Positions 35,272-43,810 of a DNA stretch of 64,000 bases are shown in pieces; positions within the stretch are counted from its first letter, which is position 1; the number at the start of each line of letters is the position of its first letter. Made by a program: the position numbers and the translations under genes. The notes under the pieces were generated by a model. It worked only from the letters and a program-made list of their open reading frames with translations, was not told the DNA's origin and made no database searches. Location: positions 62,001 to 126,000 of the forward strand of contig JACGXE010000005.1 of the NCBI GenBank assembly GCA_014138095.1, read 5' to 3'. This stretch comes from Ochrobactrum sp. RH2CCR150. Its GTDB lineage: Bacteria; Pseudomonadota; Alphaproteobacteria; Rhizobiales; Rhizobiaceae.

Positions 35272-36279
35272 ATGTTCCGTTTTTTTCTGAATAAGTTGGC
35301 CTATCTGGTGCCGACTTTCATCGGGATCACCATCGTCGCCTTCGGTTTCGTGCGCGTGCTGCCGGGCGATCCGGTGCTGTTGATGGCCGGTGAACGTGGT
35401 GTCAGTCCCGAGCGTCATGCTGCGCTTATGGCGCAGTTCGGTTTCGACCGTCCGATCTGGCAGCAATATCTCGACTATGTCTGGAACCTGTTGCATGGCG
35501 ATTTCGGCCTTTCGATCGTCACCAAGAAGCCCGTCCTGACCGAGTTCTTTTCGCTCTTCCCGGCCACCGTGGAATTGAGCGTCTGCGCAATCATTCTGGC
35601 CGTATTGATCGGTATTCCGGCGGGCGTCGTGGCAGCCGTCAAGCGCGGGTCGTGGTTCGACCAGTCGCTGATGGGTGTCGCCCTTGTCGGTTATTCCATG
35701 CCGATCTTCTGGTGGGGTCTGCTCCTCATCATTTTCTTCTCGAATTATCTGCAGCTGACCCCGGTATCGGGCCGTATTTCGCTGCTGTTCTTCTTTCCGC
35801 CCGTCACCGGCTTCATGCTGATCGACAGTCTGTTGTCGGGGCAGAAAGGTGCTTTTGCATCGGCTGCCTCGCATCTTGTTCTGCCAACCATCGTGCTGGC
35901 CACCATTCCGCTTGCAGTCATTGCGCGCCAGACCCGTTCGGCGATGCTGGAAGTGCTGGGTGAGGATTATGTGCGTACGGCGCGCGCCAAGGGCCTGCCG
36001 ACCCGTCGGGTTGTAGGACTGCATGCGCTGCGCAATGCCCTCATTCCGGTGATCACGACCATCGGTCTGCAGGTTGGCGTGCTTCTCGCAGGCGCAATCC
36101 TGACGGAAACGATCTTTTCCTGGCCGGGCATCGGCAAATGGATGCTCGATTCGATCTCTCGCCGCGACTATCCGGTCGTGCAAGGCGGACTTCTGCTGAT
36201 TGCAGGGTTGGTCATGGCAGTCAATCTGATTGTCGATCTGCTCTACGGTCTGGTCAATCCGCGTATCCGGCACAGGTGA
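35272..36279 (+). CDS. Peptide-type ABC permease (DppB-like)
   Basis: 335 residues with six transmembrane helices. It opens MFRFFLNKLAYLVPTFIGITIVAFGFVRVLPGDP, the DppB family start with its conserved LPGDP, and carries the ATPase-coupling EAA loop DYVRTARAKGLPTRRVVGLHALRNALIPV near residues 228-256. It forms the translocation pore with the next gene product, whose start lies seven bases beyond this stop. Confidence 0.93.
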   Translation: MFRFFLNKLAYLVPTFIGITIVAFGFVRVLPGDPVLLMAGERGVSPERHAALMAQFGFDRPIWQQYLDYVWNLLHGDFGLSIVTKKPVLTEFFSLFPATVELSVCAIILAVLIGIPAGVVAAVKRGSWFDQSLMGVALVGYSMPIFWWGLLLIIFFSNYLQLTPVSGRISLLFFFPPVTGFMLIDSLLSGQKGAFASAASHLVLPTIVLATIPLAVIARQTRSAMLEVLGEDYVRTARAKGLPTRRVVGLHALRNALIPVITTIGLQVGVLLAGAILTETIFSWPGIGKWMLDSISRRDYPVVQGGLLLIAGLVMAVNLIVDLLYGLVNPRIRHR

Positions 36280-36286
36280 GGTTCCA

Positions 36287-37207
36287 ATGAGCAATGTAAC
36301 AAACACACCCGTCGCCACGGATACCGCCACGCCCGGCGTGAGCCGTATGGCGATGCTGAAGGACTTCTGGTTTTATTTCAGCGTCAATCGCGGCGCTGTC
36401 ATCGGCCTCTGGGTTTTCATCGCCATCGTTCTGATGGCCATTTTCGCGCCGCTGATTGCGCCGCATGATCCGACGGAACAGTTTCGCGAATTCTTCCTGA
36501 AGCCTCCGGCATGGCAGGAAGGCGGCTCGACGTCGTTCCTTCTCGGCACCGACGCCGTGGGTCGCGATATCCTGTCCCGCCTGATCTATGGCGCGCAATA
36601 TTCGCTGCTGGTCGGCTTCGTGATCGTTGTGATCTCGATGTGCGTGGGCATCACGATTGGCGTGCTGGCTGGTTATCTGGGCGGCGCGGTGGATGCCGCT
36701 TTCATGCGCGTCATGGATATCATGCTGTCCTTCCCGTCGCTGCTTCTGGCGCTGGTGCTGGTGGCTATTCTCGGGCCGGGCCTGACGAATGCGGTCATCG
36801 CGATCACGCTGGTTCTGCTGCCGCACTTTTCGCGCCTGACGCGTGCTGCGGTGATGGCGGAAAAGGAGCGGGAATATGTGACGGCTGCCAAGCTTGCCGG
36901 TGCAAGCAGGCTGCGTCTGATGTTCAAGACCGTGCTGCCGAACTGTCTGGCGCCGCTGGTCGTTCAGGCCACCATGTCGTTCTCCAACGCCATTCTCGAA
37001 GTGGCGGCACTGGGCTTCCTGAACATGGGTGCACAGCCGCCGACGCCGGAATGGGGCACCATGCTTGCCGAAGCGCGGGAGTTCATCACGCGCGCTTGGT
37101 GGGTGGTGACGTTCCCGGGTCTGGCAATCCTGATCACTGTTCTCGCCATCAATCTGATCGGCGACGGTCTGCGCGATGCGCTTGACCCGAAGCTCAAGAG
37201 GAGCTGA
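36287..37207 (+). CDS. Peptide-type ABC permease (DppC-like)
   Basis: 306 residues from the ATG at 36287 behind AGGTGAGG. DppC features: an N-terminal cytoplasmic stretch, VIGLWVFIAIVLMAIFAPLIAPHDP, the LLGTDAVGRDILSRLIYGAQYSL signature, and the EAA loop EYVTAAKLAGASRLRLMFKTVLPN near 200-223. It pairs with the DppB-like permease. The next gene starts three bases after its stop, so translation is probably coupled. Confidence 0.93.
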   Translation: MSNVTNTPVATDTATPGVSRMAMLKDFWFYFSVNRGAVIGLWVFIAIVLMAIFAPLIAPHDPTEQFREFFLKPPAWQEGGSTSFLLGTDAVGRDILSRLIYGAQYSLLVGFVIVVISMCVGITIGVLAGYLGGAVDAAFMRVMDIMLSFPSLLLALVLVAILGPGLTNAVIAITLVLLPHFSRLTRAAVMAEKEREYVTAAKLAGASRLRLMFKTVLPNCLAPLVVQATMSFSNAILEVAALGFLNMGAQPPTPEWGTMLAEAREFITRAWWVVTFPGLAILITVLAINLIGDGLRDALDPKLKRS

Positions 37208-37210
37208 TCG

Positions 37211-38062
37211 ATGGCTTTGCTTGAAATCAAGAACCTTTCGGTTTCATTCGACACCTCGACCGGTCCTTTCAAGGCAGTTGACGGCATCGATATCAAGGTC
37301 GACAACGGCGAAGTTCTGGCCATTGTCGGAGAGTCCGGTTCGGGCAAGTCGGTCGGTATGCTCGCAGTGATGGGCCTTCTGCCCAAGACGGCGACCGTTA
37401 CCGCTGACCTTATGATGTTCGACGGCAAGGACTTGCAGGCGATGTCTGACAAGGAACGCCGCCAGATCATCGGTCGCGACATTTCAATGATCTTCCAGGA
37501 GCCGATTGCAAGTCTCAACCCGTGCTTCACGGTCGGCTATCAGCTTGAGGAAGTGCTCAAGCGGCACATGGGGCTTGGCGGTTCGGCCAGCCGTGCCCGC
37601 GCCATCGAGCTTCTGGAACTGGTCGGCATCCGCGATGCTTCCGAGCGTCTGGGCAGCTTCCCGCATCAGATGTCGGGTGGCCAGTGCCAGCGCGTCATGA
37701 TCGCCATGGCTATCGCTTGCAATCCGAAGCTTTTGATCGCTGACGAGCCGACCACGGCTCTCGACGTGACGATCCAGAAGCAGATCCTCGATCTCCTGAT
37801 GCGGCTCCAGGTGGAGCATGGCATGGGTCTGATCATGATCACCCACGATATGGGTGTTGTCGCCGAAACGGCGGATCGGGTTATCGTGCAGTATAAGGGC
37901 CACAAGATGGAAGACGCCGACGTGCTGTCGCTGTTCTCCGCGCCGAAAAGCCCTTACACTCGCGCGCTTCTGTCGGCTTTGCCGGAAAATGCGACCGGCG
38001 ATCGTCTGCCGACGGTGTCCGATTTCGTCTTTGACACCAGCAGTGCAGGAGAAGCGCGATGA
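37211..38062 (+). CDS. Peptide-type ABC ATPase (DppD-like)
   Basis: 283 residues, shorter than the usual 320-330 of DppD because the C-terminal oligopeptide/Fe-S extension is reduced. Walker [10 protein letters not shown] near residue 38, signature [15 protein letters not shown] near 154, Walker [17 protein letters not shown] near 176, and H-loop ITHDMG. The cysteine-bearing signature (SGGQCQR) is unusual but conservative. It ends in ATGA overlapping the next gene's start by four bases. Confidence 0.93.
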   Translation: MALLEIKNLSVSFDTSTGPFKAVDGIDIKVDNGEVLAIVGESGSGKSVGMLAVMGLLPKTATVTADLMMFDGKDLQAMSDKERRQIIGRDISMIFQEPIASLNPCFTVGYQLEEVLKRHMGLGGSASRARAIELLELVGIRDASERLGSFPHQMSGGQCQRVMIAMAIACNPKLLIADEPTTALDVTIQKQILDLLMRLQVEHGMGLIMITHDMGVVAETADRVIVQYKGHKMEDADVLSLFSAPKSPYTRALLSALPENATGDRLPTVSDFVFDTSSAGEAR

Positions 38063-38907
38063 GCGAGGTCGTTCTCGAAGCGCGCGATATCAAGCGCGAC
38101 TATCATGTCGGCGGCGGCCTGTTCGGCAAGCCGAAGGTGGTTCATGCCGTCAAGGGCGTCAGCTTCAAGCTCGAAAAGGGCAAGACGCTGGCAATCGTGG
38201 GCGAATCCGGTTGCGGCAAGTCCACGCTGGCGCGCATCCTGACTATGATCGATCCACAGACCTCCGGCGATCTGAAGATCGGCGGCAAGGATGTGAATAT
38301 CGCTCGTGACGGGCTGACGCCGGAAATGCGCCAGAAGGTGCAGATCGTGTTCCAGAACCCTTACGGTTCGCTCAACCCGCGCCAGAAGATCGGTGATGTG
38401 CTGGCCGAGCCGCTGCTGCTGAACACGAAAATGTCGGCAGAAGAGCGTCGCGCCAAGGCGATGCAGATGTTGTTGAAGGTTGGTCTCGGTCGCGAGCACT
38501 TCAACCGCTATCCGCATATGTTCTCCGGCGGTCAGCGCCAGCGTATCGCGATTGCGCGCGCGCTGATGCTCAATCCGAAGCTGCTGATTCTCGACGAGCC
38601 GGTTTCCGCGCTCGATCTGTCGGTGCAGGCGCAGGTTCTCAACCTGTTGTCCGACCTGCAGGAAGAGTTCGGCCTCACTTACGTCTTCATCAGCCACGAC
38701 CTTTCGGTGGTGCGCTATATCGCCGACGAGGTGATGGTGATGTATTTCGGTGAGGTGGTTGAATACGGGTCGCGTGACGACGTGTTCAACGATCCGCAGC
38801 ACGATTATACGAAGAAGCTGTTTGCCGCGACGCCGCGTGCGGATGTCGATGCCATCCGCGCCCGCGTTGAAGCACGTGCCGCTGCCAGACAGGCCGCGCA
38901 GGCCTAG
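38059..38907 (+). CDS. Peptide-type ABC ATPase (DppF-like)
   Basis: 282 residues. Walker A GESGCGKSTLAR near residue 49, Q-loop VFQNPYGSLNPRQKIGDVLAEPL, signature FSGGQRQRIAIARAL near 155, Walker B LLILDEPVSALDLSVQ near 175. The C-terminal extension ends HDYTKKLFAATPRADVD, as in DppF/OppF, with an alanine-rich tail. It completes the five-gene importer, and a strong terminator follows. Confidence 0.94.
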   Translation: MSEVVLEARDIKRDYHVGGGLFGKPKVVHAVKGVSFKLEKGKTLAIVGESGCGKSTLARILTMIDPQTSGDLKIGGKDVNIARDGLTPEMRQKVQIVFQNPYGSLNPRQKIGDVLAEPLLLNTKMSAEERRAKAMQMLLKVGLGREHFNRYPHMFSGGQRQRIAIARALMLNPKLLILDEPVSALDLSVQAQVLNLLSDLQEEFGLTYVFISHDLSVVRYIADEVMVMYFGEVVEYGSRDDVFNDPQHDYTKKLFAATPRADVDAIRARVEARAAARQAAQA

Positions 38908-38949
38908 CTGCTCGATAATCCATTTATTGGAAATTCAGAGCTTGGTATC

Positions 38950-38993
38950 AAATAAAAACGCCGCATATTATAATGTGCGGCGTTTTTATTTCT
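38950..38993 (+). terminator. Terminator of the peptide-type ABC operon
   Basis: A 16-bp stem (AAATAAAAACGCCGCA at 38950-38965 with TGCGGCGTTTTTATTT at 38976-38991) around a 10-base AT loop. It is symmetrical with A/T ends, so it may also stop transcription from the right. Confidence 0.92.
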
Positions 38994-39030
38994 TTTACAA
39001 CTTGAGTGCGAGGACGTTTACGATACAGTG

Positions 39031-39141
39031 ATGGTATTTAAATTATATGGTGATCAAATGCGTATTCTATTAATACTTTTATTTTCTGTCCTTATTCTTG
39101 TTTCCATTGCCGCTGTCTCTTTATGGGGAATTTTTCATTGA
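39031..39141 (+). CDS. Possible small single-helix membrane protein
   Basis: A 36-codon frame from ATG 39031, or more likely 27 residues from ATG 39058, which has GGTGA four bases upstream. The short form is MRILLILLFSVLILVSIAAV followed by SLWGIFH: a basic residue, some 20 hydrophobic residues and an aromatic end, a textbook one-pass helix. It sits between the operon terminator and the convergent choV stop (10 bases away). Chance cannot be excluded in such AT-rich DNA, and no homologue is recognised. Confidence 0.4.
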   Translation: MVFKLYGDQMRILLILLFSVLILVSIAAVSLWGIFH

Positions 39142-39151
39142 TGTAGGCGCA

Positions 39152-40192
39152 TCAGCGCTGCTGGTGCCAGGCAAGCGCCCGGACGATATCGTCCGCCGCG
39201 ACCTTGCCGACGATGTTCCCGTTCTCGACGATGCCGACATCGCCGTTACTGTCTGCGACGGCGTTCATCAGCTCGCGCACCAGCGTTTCCCGGCGGGCCG
39301 TTGCCGCGAAGGGACGCGGGGCGGCATTGCGGTCGAATGGCGTCATGATATCGCCCGCACGCAGCACGCCGAGCGGGTTCATATGCGCGACAAAATCGGC
39401 AACATACTGATCGGCTGGCTGCAGCAGGATTTGCTGCGGCGTGCCGCATTGTACGATGCGTCCACCTTCCATGATCGCGATGCGGTTGCCGATTTTCATG
39501 GCTTCATCGAGATCGTGGCTCACAAAAACGATGGTCTTCTTAAGCCGCGACTGGAAGGCCAGAAGCTCGTCCTGCAACCTTGTGCGGATCAGCGGATCCA
39601 ACGCCGAGAACGGCTCGTCCATCAACAGGATCGGCGCGCCGGTGGCAAAGGCGCGGGCGAGGCCGACACGCTGCTGCATACCGCCGGAGAGTTCACCGAC
39701 CTTGCGCTTGGCCCAGTCCTGAAGGCCGACCAGTTCAAGCTGCTGGCGGGCCTTGGAGATGCGGTCCTCCTTACCCATGCCGGAGATTTCCAGCCCGAAG
39801 GCCACATTCTCCTCAACGGTGCGCCACGGCAGCAGACCGAATTGCTGGAACACCATCGAAACAAGTTCGGTACGCAGGTGGCGAAGCGTGTTGCGATCCG
39901 CTTTGCCGACATCAATGCCACGGTCACCGTCCTGTATCGTCACGCGACCGCGCGAGATCGGGTTGAGCCGATTGATGGCGCGTAGCAAAGTGGATTTGCC
40001 GGAACCGGACAGGCCCATAAGAACAAGGATTTCGCCTTCTTCAATATCGAGCGTGCAATTGTGGACGCCGAGTACATGACCGGTTTCGGCTTGAATCTTG
40101 GATCGCGTTGCGCCGCCATCGGCCAGCGCCAGCGCATTGTCCGTATTCTTGCCGAAAATGATGCAGACGTCTTCGAGTGCGATAATGGTCAT
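39152..40192 (-). CDS. choV: Choline/betaine ABC importer ATPase ChoV
   Basis: 346 residues from the ATG at 40192 (GGAGA upstream); a TTG six bases earlier is in frame. Walker A LMGLSGSGKSTLLRAINRL near residue 63, signature LSGGMQQRVGLARAF near 165, Walker B ILLMDEPFSALDPLIRT near 186, and a C-terminal CBS-like part with a single recognisable module ending VGKVAADDIVRAL. It powers uptake of choline or glycine betaine with ChoW and ChoX. It is the last gene of the operon; an intergenic repeat separates it from choW. Confidence 0.92.
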   Translation of the reverse strand: MTIIALEDVCIIFGKNTDNALALADGGATRSKIQAETGHVLGVHNCTLDIEEGEILVLMGLSGSGKSTLLRAINRLNPISRGRVTIQDGDRGIDVGKADRNTLRHLRTELVSMVFQQFGLLPWRTVEENVAFGLEISGMGKEDRISKARQQLELVGLQDWAKRKVGELSGGMQQRVGLARAFATGAPILLMDEPFSALDPLIRTRLQDELLAFQSRLKKTIVFVSHDLDEAMKIGNRIAIMEGGRIVQCGTPQQILLQPADQYVADFVAHMNPLGVLRAGDIMTPFDRNAAPRPFAATARRETLVRELMNAVADSNGDVGIVENGNIVGKVAADDIVRALAWHQQR

Positions 40193-40215
40193 CCGCAATC
40201 TCCTGACTTTTGTTT

Positions 40216-40263
40216 GAGCATGATCTGAACCGAAAACCGGTTCCCACTTTTCGGGATCATGCT
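40216..40263. repeat. Rhizobiales-type palindromic repeat, copy 3, inside the cho operon
   Basis: On the minus strand: AGCATGATCCCGAAAAG, then GAACCGGTTTTCGG and GATCATGCTC. It has the same architecture as copies 1 and 2 but with GATC-type arms. Its end overlaps the choW stop codon (40262-40264) and the hairpin lies between choW and choV messages. Confidence 0.85.
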
Positions 40264-41098
40264 ATTTTTCCCTGCCAGCGCGGAAGATGCGGTCGAGCAC
40301 GATGGCGACCACGACGATGACAAGTCCTGCCTCGAAGCCGAGCGCGGTGTTGACTGAGTTCAGTGCGCGAACAACCGGAACACCAAGACCGTCTGCGCCG
40401 ACGAGCGCCGCGATGACCACCATCGAAAGCGACAGCATGATCGTCTGGGTCAGGCCCGCCAGAATTTGCGGCATGGCATAGGGTAGCTCGATCTTCCAGA
40501 GAAGCTGTGATCGCGAGGCGCCGAAGGCCTCACCTGCTTCGATCAGTGAGGACGGAGTGGAAGAAACGCCAAGATGCGTCAGGCGCACAGGCGCGGGCAG
40601 AACGAAAATCGCTGTGGCAAGCAGGCCGGGCACCATGCCGATGCCGAAGAACACGATGGCCGGGATCAGATAGACGAAGGTCGGCAGCGTCTGCATCAGA
40701 TCGAGCACGGGGCGCATGGCGGCATAAAGGGTGGGGCGATGGGCTGCGGCAATACCGAGCGGAACGCCGATGGCCATGCAGAGAACGCAGGATGAAAGCA
40801 CCAGCGTCAGCGTTTCGAGCGTCCGGTCCCAGTAACCCTGATTGAGAATGAACAGGAAGCCCAGGATCGTCAGTACGACGACCGAAATGCGCCGCTGGAT
40901 AAACCAGGCAATCACCGCGAATATGGCGATCAGGAGCAGGGGATGGGGCAGTTTCAGGACGAAGAGCAGGGCGTCGATCATGCTTTGCATGACCGCTGCC
41001 AGCAGATCAAAAAATCCGCCCATATTGTTCGTCAACCAGTCCACGACCGTTTTTGCAGTCGGTCCAACCGGGATTTTATAGTCCGTCAGCCAGTTCAA
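40262..41098 (-). CDS. choW: Choline/betaine ABC permease ChoW
   Basis: 278 residues from a TTG at 41098 with GGAGA about nine bases upstream; no in-frame ATG lies near. Six to seven hydrophobic helices in ProW order, with DRTLETLTLVLSSCVLCMAIGVPLGI and the coupling loop GEAFGASRSQLLWKIELPYAMPQILAGLTQ near 190-218. It forms the membrane pore of the choline/betaine importer with a homodimer arrangement typical of the ProW family. Confidence 0.92.
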   Translation of the reverse strand: MNWLTDYKIPVGPTAKTVVDWLTNNMGGFFDLLAAVMQSMIDALLFVLKLPHPLLLIAIFAVIAWFIQRRISVVVLTILGFLFILNQGYWDRTLETLTLVLSSCVLCMAIGVPLGIAAAHRPTLYAAMRPVLDLMQTLPTFVYLIPAIVFFGIGMVPGLLATAIFVLPAPVRLTHLGVSSTPSSLIEAGEAFGASRSQLLWKIELPYAMPQILAGLTQTIMLSLSMVVIAALVGADGLGVPVVRALNSVNTALGFEAGLVIVVVAIVLDRIFRAGREK

Positions 41099-41156
41099 CG
41101 ATGAAGTCTCCTGCTGCGTGCTTGTAGGATAGGGTGCGGGGCATCCAGAGATGCAA

Positions 41157-41180
41157 AGGCCGCGGGTTTAGCCGCGGCCT
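41157..41180 (-). promoter_or_regulatory. GC-rich hairpin between choX and choW
   Basis: AGGCCGCGG (41157-41165) pairs perfectly with CCGCGGCCT (41172-41180). It lies 15 bases past the choX stop codon within the operon, without a U-run on the minus strand, so it probably stabilises the choX message rather than ending transcription. Confidence 0.6.
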
Positions 41181-41194
41181 GCGAGTACTGCGCG

Positions 41195-42151
41195 TCAGAG
41201 GCCGAGGGCCGATTTGACAGCAGGCAGACCTTCTTTGCCGTCAACGGTCGTCACGCCAGAGAGCCACGTGTCGAGCACAGCCGGGTTTGCCTTGAGCCAG
41301 TCGGTCGCGGCCTTTGAAGGCTCCTGGCCGTCATCAAGAATCTTGCCCATGATCTCGTTTTCGAGATCGAGATTGAATTCAAGATTGGTCAGGAACTTGC
41401 CGACATTCGGGCATTCCTGCGTGTAGCCCTTGCGAACATTGGTTTCGACCTTGGCGCCGCCGAGATTCGGGCCGAAGAAGTCATCGCCGCCGGTGAGGTA
41501 GGTGATCTCGAAGCGCTTGTTCATCGGATGCGGTTCCCATGCGAGGAACACGATCGGCTCCTTGCTTTTGACGGCGCGTGCGACCTGCGCAAGCATGCCC
41601 TGTTCGGAGGATTCCGCCAGCTCGAACGACTTCAGGCCAAAGGCGTCCTTGTTGATCATGTCGAGGATCAGACGGTTGCCGTCATTGCCCGGCTCGATGC
41701 CGTAAATCTTGCCGCCGAGCTTGTCCTTGAAGGTTGCAATATCTTTGAAGTCCTTGAGGCCTTCGTTGGCGGCATATGTCGGCACGGCGAGCGTATATTT
41801 CGCGCCAGTCAGATTGGTGCGCAGCGTCTCGACGCTCTTGTCATCCAGATACGGCTTGAGATCGGCGCTCATGGAAGGGTTCCAGTAGCCGAGGAAGACA
41901 TCAATGTCCTTCTTGCTCAGCGACGCATAGGTCACCGGCACGGAAAGAACCTTGATATCGGTCTTGTAGCCGAGGCCTTTGAGAATTTCGGTCGCAACCG
42001 CAGTTGTCGAGGTGATGTCGGTCCAGCCGACATCGGAGAAGCGCACCGTCGAGCAGCTTTTCGGCTCTTCCGCCAAGCTGACGCCGGGTGCTGCAAGCAT
42101 TGCCGTTCCCGTGGCAAGCGCAGCAAAGGCAAGCGTATAGGTTAGTTTCAT
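41195..42151 (-). CDS. choX: Choline-binding periplasmic protein ChoX
   Basis: 318 residues from the ATG at 42151 (GGAGA five bases upstream). A signal peptide ends near GVSLA (about residue 28). The mature chain has the ChoX/OpuAC pattern: STVRFSDVGWTDITSTTAVATEILKGLGY, DVFLGYWNPSM and KEPIVFLAWEPHPMN. The W, Y and F of these blocks would form the aromatic box around the trimethylammonium group. In Sinorhizobium this protein is choline-specific. First gene of choXWV, it probably gives the most abundant product, helped by the hairpin downstream. Confidence 0.92.
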   Translation of the reverse strand: MKLTYTLAFAALATGTAMLAAPGVSLAEEPKSCSTVRFSDVGWTDITSTTAVATEILKGLGYKTDIKVLSVPVTYASLSKKDIDVFLGYWNPSMSADLKPYLDDKSVETLRTNLTGAKYTLAVPTYAANEGLKDFKDIATFKDKLGGKIYGIEPGNDGNRLILDMINKDAFGLKSFELAESSEQGMLAQVARAVKSKEPIVFLAWEPHPMNKRFEITYLTGGDDFFGPNLGGAKVETNVRKGYTQECPNVGKFLTNLEFNLDLENEIMGKILDDGQEPSKAATDWLKANPAVLDTWLSGVTTVDGKEGLPAVKSALGL

Positions 42152-42571
42152 TGTTCTCTCCATTTCCGGGCCGTTTTGACGGTTTGCTTATTTTTCCGGT
42201 TCCGGCTTTAGCAAACACCAAAGATTACGCCGTTCAAGTACCACAGCGGCGAAAATATTCTCGATTGCGACGTCTGTCTCTTTTGTCGTGATGAGAATGA
42301 AAAATATCCCGCACTTTTTCTGGAACCGTTCGAAGTTGCGCCATGTTACGGATCGGCCCCCCGGTTTCAACCCTGCCACGCCAAAATGCCGGATAAAATC
42401 AGTTGGATGAGCGATCCCGGTTGTCGAAAAGACAAGCGCACTCTATTTGAAAGGGAACAACGTATCTTGCTCACGCATTTTTGGGAAACGACGTTTTTAC
42501 GGACGGATCGACGCGAGAGCGAAAATGGTGCGAAGCCCCGCAATTGCGGGCCAATGGAAGGATGATTGATA
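42152..42571. other. choX/DUF2333 divergent intergenic region
   Basis: 420 bases. A perfect 14-bp palindrome CCCGCAATTGCGGG at 42537-42550 ends 21 bases before the DUF2333 start and overlaps where a promoter or ribosome leader would lie. No small gene, riboswitch or BetI-like site was recognised. Confidence 0.45.
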
Positions 42572-43804
42572 GTGTGGAATGCAGTGCGGGCCGTTTTCTC
42601 CTTCCTGGGTCGTATGATAGCGGGTCTGGCCCGGTTGATAGCCATTCCGCTGGCAGCTTTATGGCGGCTTTATCTTAAGTTCGGAATATTGTGGAAAGCC
42701 GTAATTGGCGTCGTCGTGGTCGGTCTGGCCGCGCTCTATATCTATTTTATCTGGCAGACTCAGGTCTGGACCAATTTCGATCCGGACTATCCGGCAAAGT
42801 ATAGCTATCAGACCGCCAACACGCCCGGCGAGGAAGTAACATCGCAGCCAGCGCCTGCCGCGCCAGCGCAAGCGCCGGAACCTGCACCTTCCACCGGAAC
42901 CGCGACCGGATCAGGCAATGACCAGCCGTCTTCCGAAACGCCGCAGACTGAACAGCCGGTTCAGGCGGCACAAATTCCGTCATCGGCGCGCAAGTGTTCG
43001 CGCTCGGCGATTGCCGAGGTTGCCGCAGACCTTACCGATTTCAATGTGAACCAGAATGCGTGGATTTCCTCCATGCTGCTCTATAAGGCTGGCTTTTTTG
43101 GTCTCGACTGGGATCGCACGCCGTTTCTCGACAACAAGGCCTCGTTCCAGCGCGGGATCAATGCTGCTGTGCGCCGCACGGCGATTGAACTGGTGGACAA
43201 TATCGGCCGTCTGCGCGGCACATCACAGATCGATGGCGATCTGCAAAAGGCGCGTGGCAATTTGCAGTTTGCCGAAGATTCCTGGTATTTCGGCCTGAGC
43301 CCGTTCGGCCCGAAGACCCCGACGCCAAGCTATTATCGTTCGGCGATCAAGGATCTGCGTTCATTCAATACGCGTCTTGAAAACTGTCAGGCCACGTTTG
43401 ATGCCCGCGCCGACAATCTGATCCAGTTTGTCGACCGTATCGCCAGCGATCTGGGTTCCACCTCGGCGATCCTCAAGGACCGCGCGGAGAACTATCATAA
43501 TGGCTGGTTCGACACCCGTGCGGATGACCGCTTCTGGTTCGCATATGGCCAGCTCTACGCCTATTATGGTTTGCTCCGCTCGGCCCATTCCGACTTCCGT
43601 GGTGTGCTTGCTGAAAAGCATCTCGACGGGGTATGGGACGAGATGGAAAAGCAGATGCGTTCGGCGCTCGACATGCAGCCGTTCATCGTTTCGAACGGCA
43701 GCCCTGATGCATGGTTTACACCGTCGCATCTGACCACGATGGGCTTCTATATCCTGCGCGTTCGTTCCAATCTGGTCGACGTGAAGCAGGTTCTGGAGCG
43801 CTGA
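42572..43804 (+). CDS. DUF2333 family membrane-anchored protein
   Basis: About 410 residues from the GTG at 42572 (AAGGA nine bases upstream); a TTG six bases earlier is possible. One strong transmembrane helix (KAVIGVVVVGLAALYIYFIW, about 42-61), an Ala/Pro/Thr-rich linker (about 85-135) and a mainly helical domain of 270 residues with GFFGLDWDRTPFLDNKASFQRG and SAHSDFRGVLAEKHL. The function of DUF2333 is unknown; in Rhizobiales it is conserved next to the Rsm22-type gene, which here follows six bases later. Confidence 0.82.
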   Translation: MWNAVRAVFSFLGRMIAGLARLIAIPLAALWRLYLKFGILWKAVIGVVVVGLAALYIYFIWQTQVWTNFDPDYPAKYSYQTANTPGEEVTSQPAPAAPAQAPEPAPSTGTATGSGNDQPSSETPQTEQPVQAAQIPSSARKCSRSAIAEVAADLTDFNVNQNAWISSMLLYKAGFFGLDWDRTPFLDNKASFQRGINAAVRRTAIELVDNIGRLRGTSQIDGDLQKARGNLQFAEDSWYFGLSPFGPKTPTPSYYRSAIKDLRSFNTRLENCQATFDARADNLIQFVDRIASDLGSTSAILKDRAENYHNGWFDTRADDRFWFAYGQLYAYYGLLRSAHSDFRGVLAEKHLDGVWDEMEKQMRSALDMQPFIVSNGSPDAWFTPSHLTTMGFYILRVRSNLVDVKQVLER

Positions 43805-43810
43805 CGGGCA

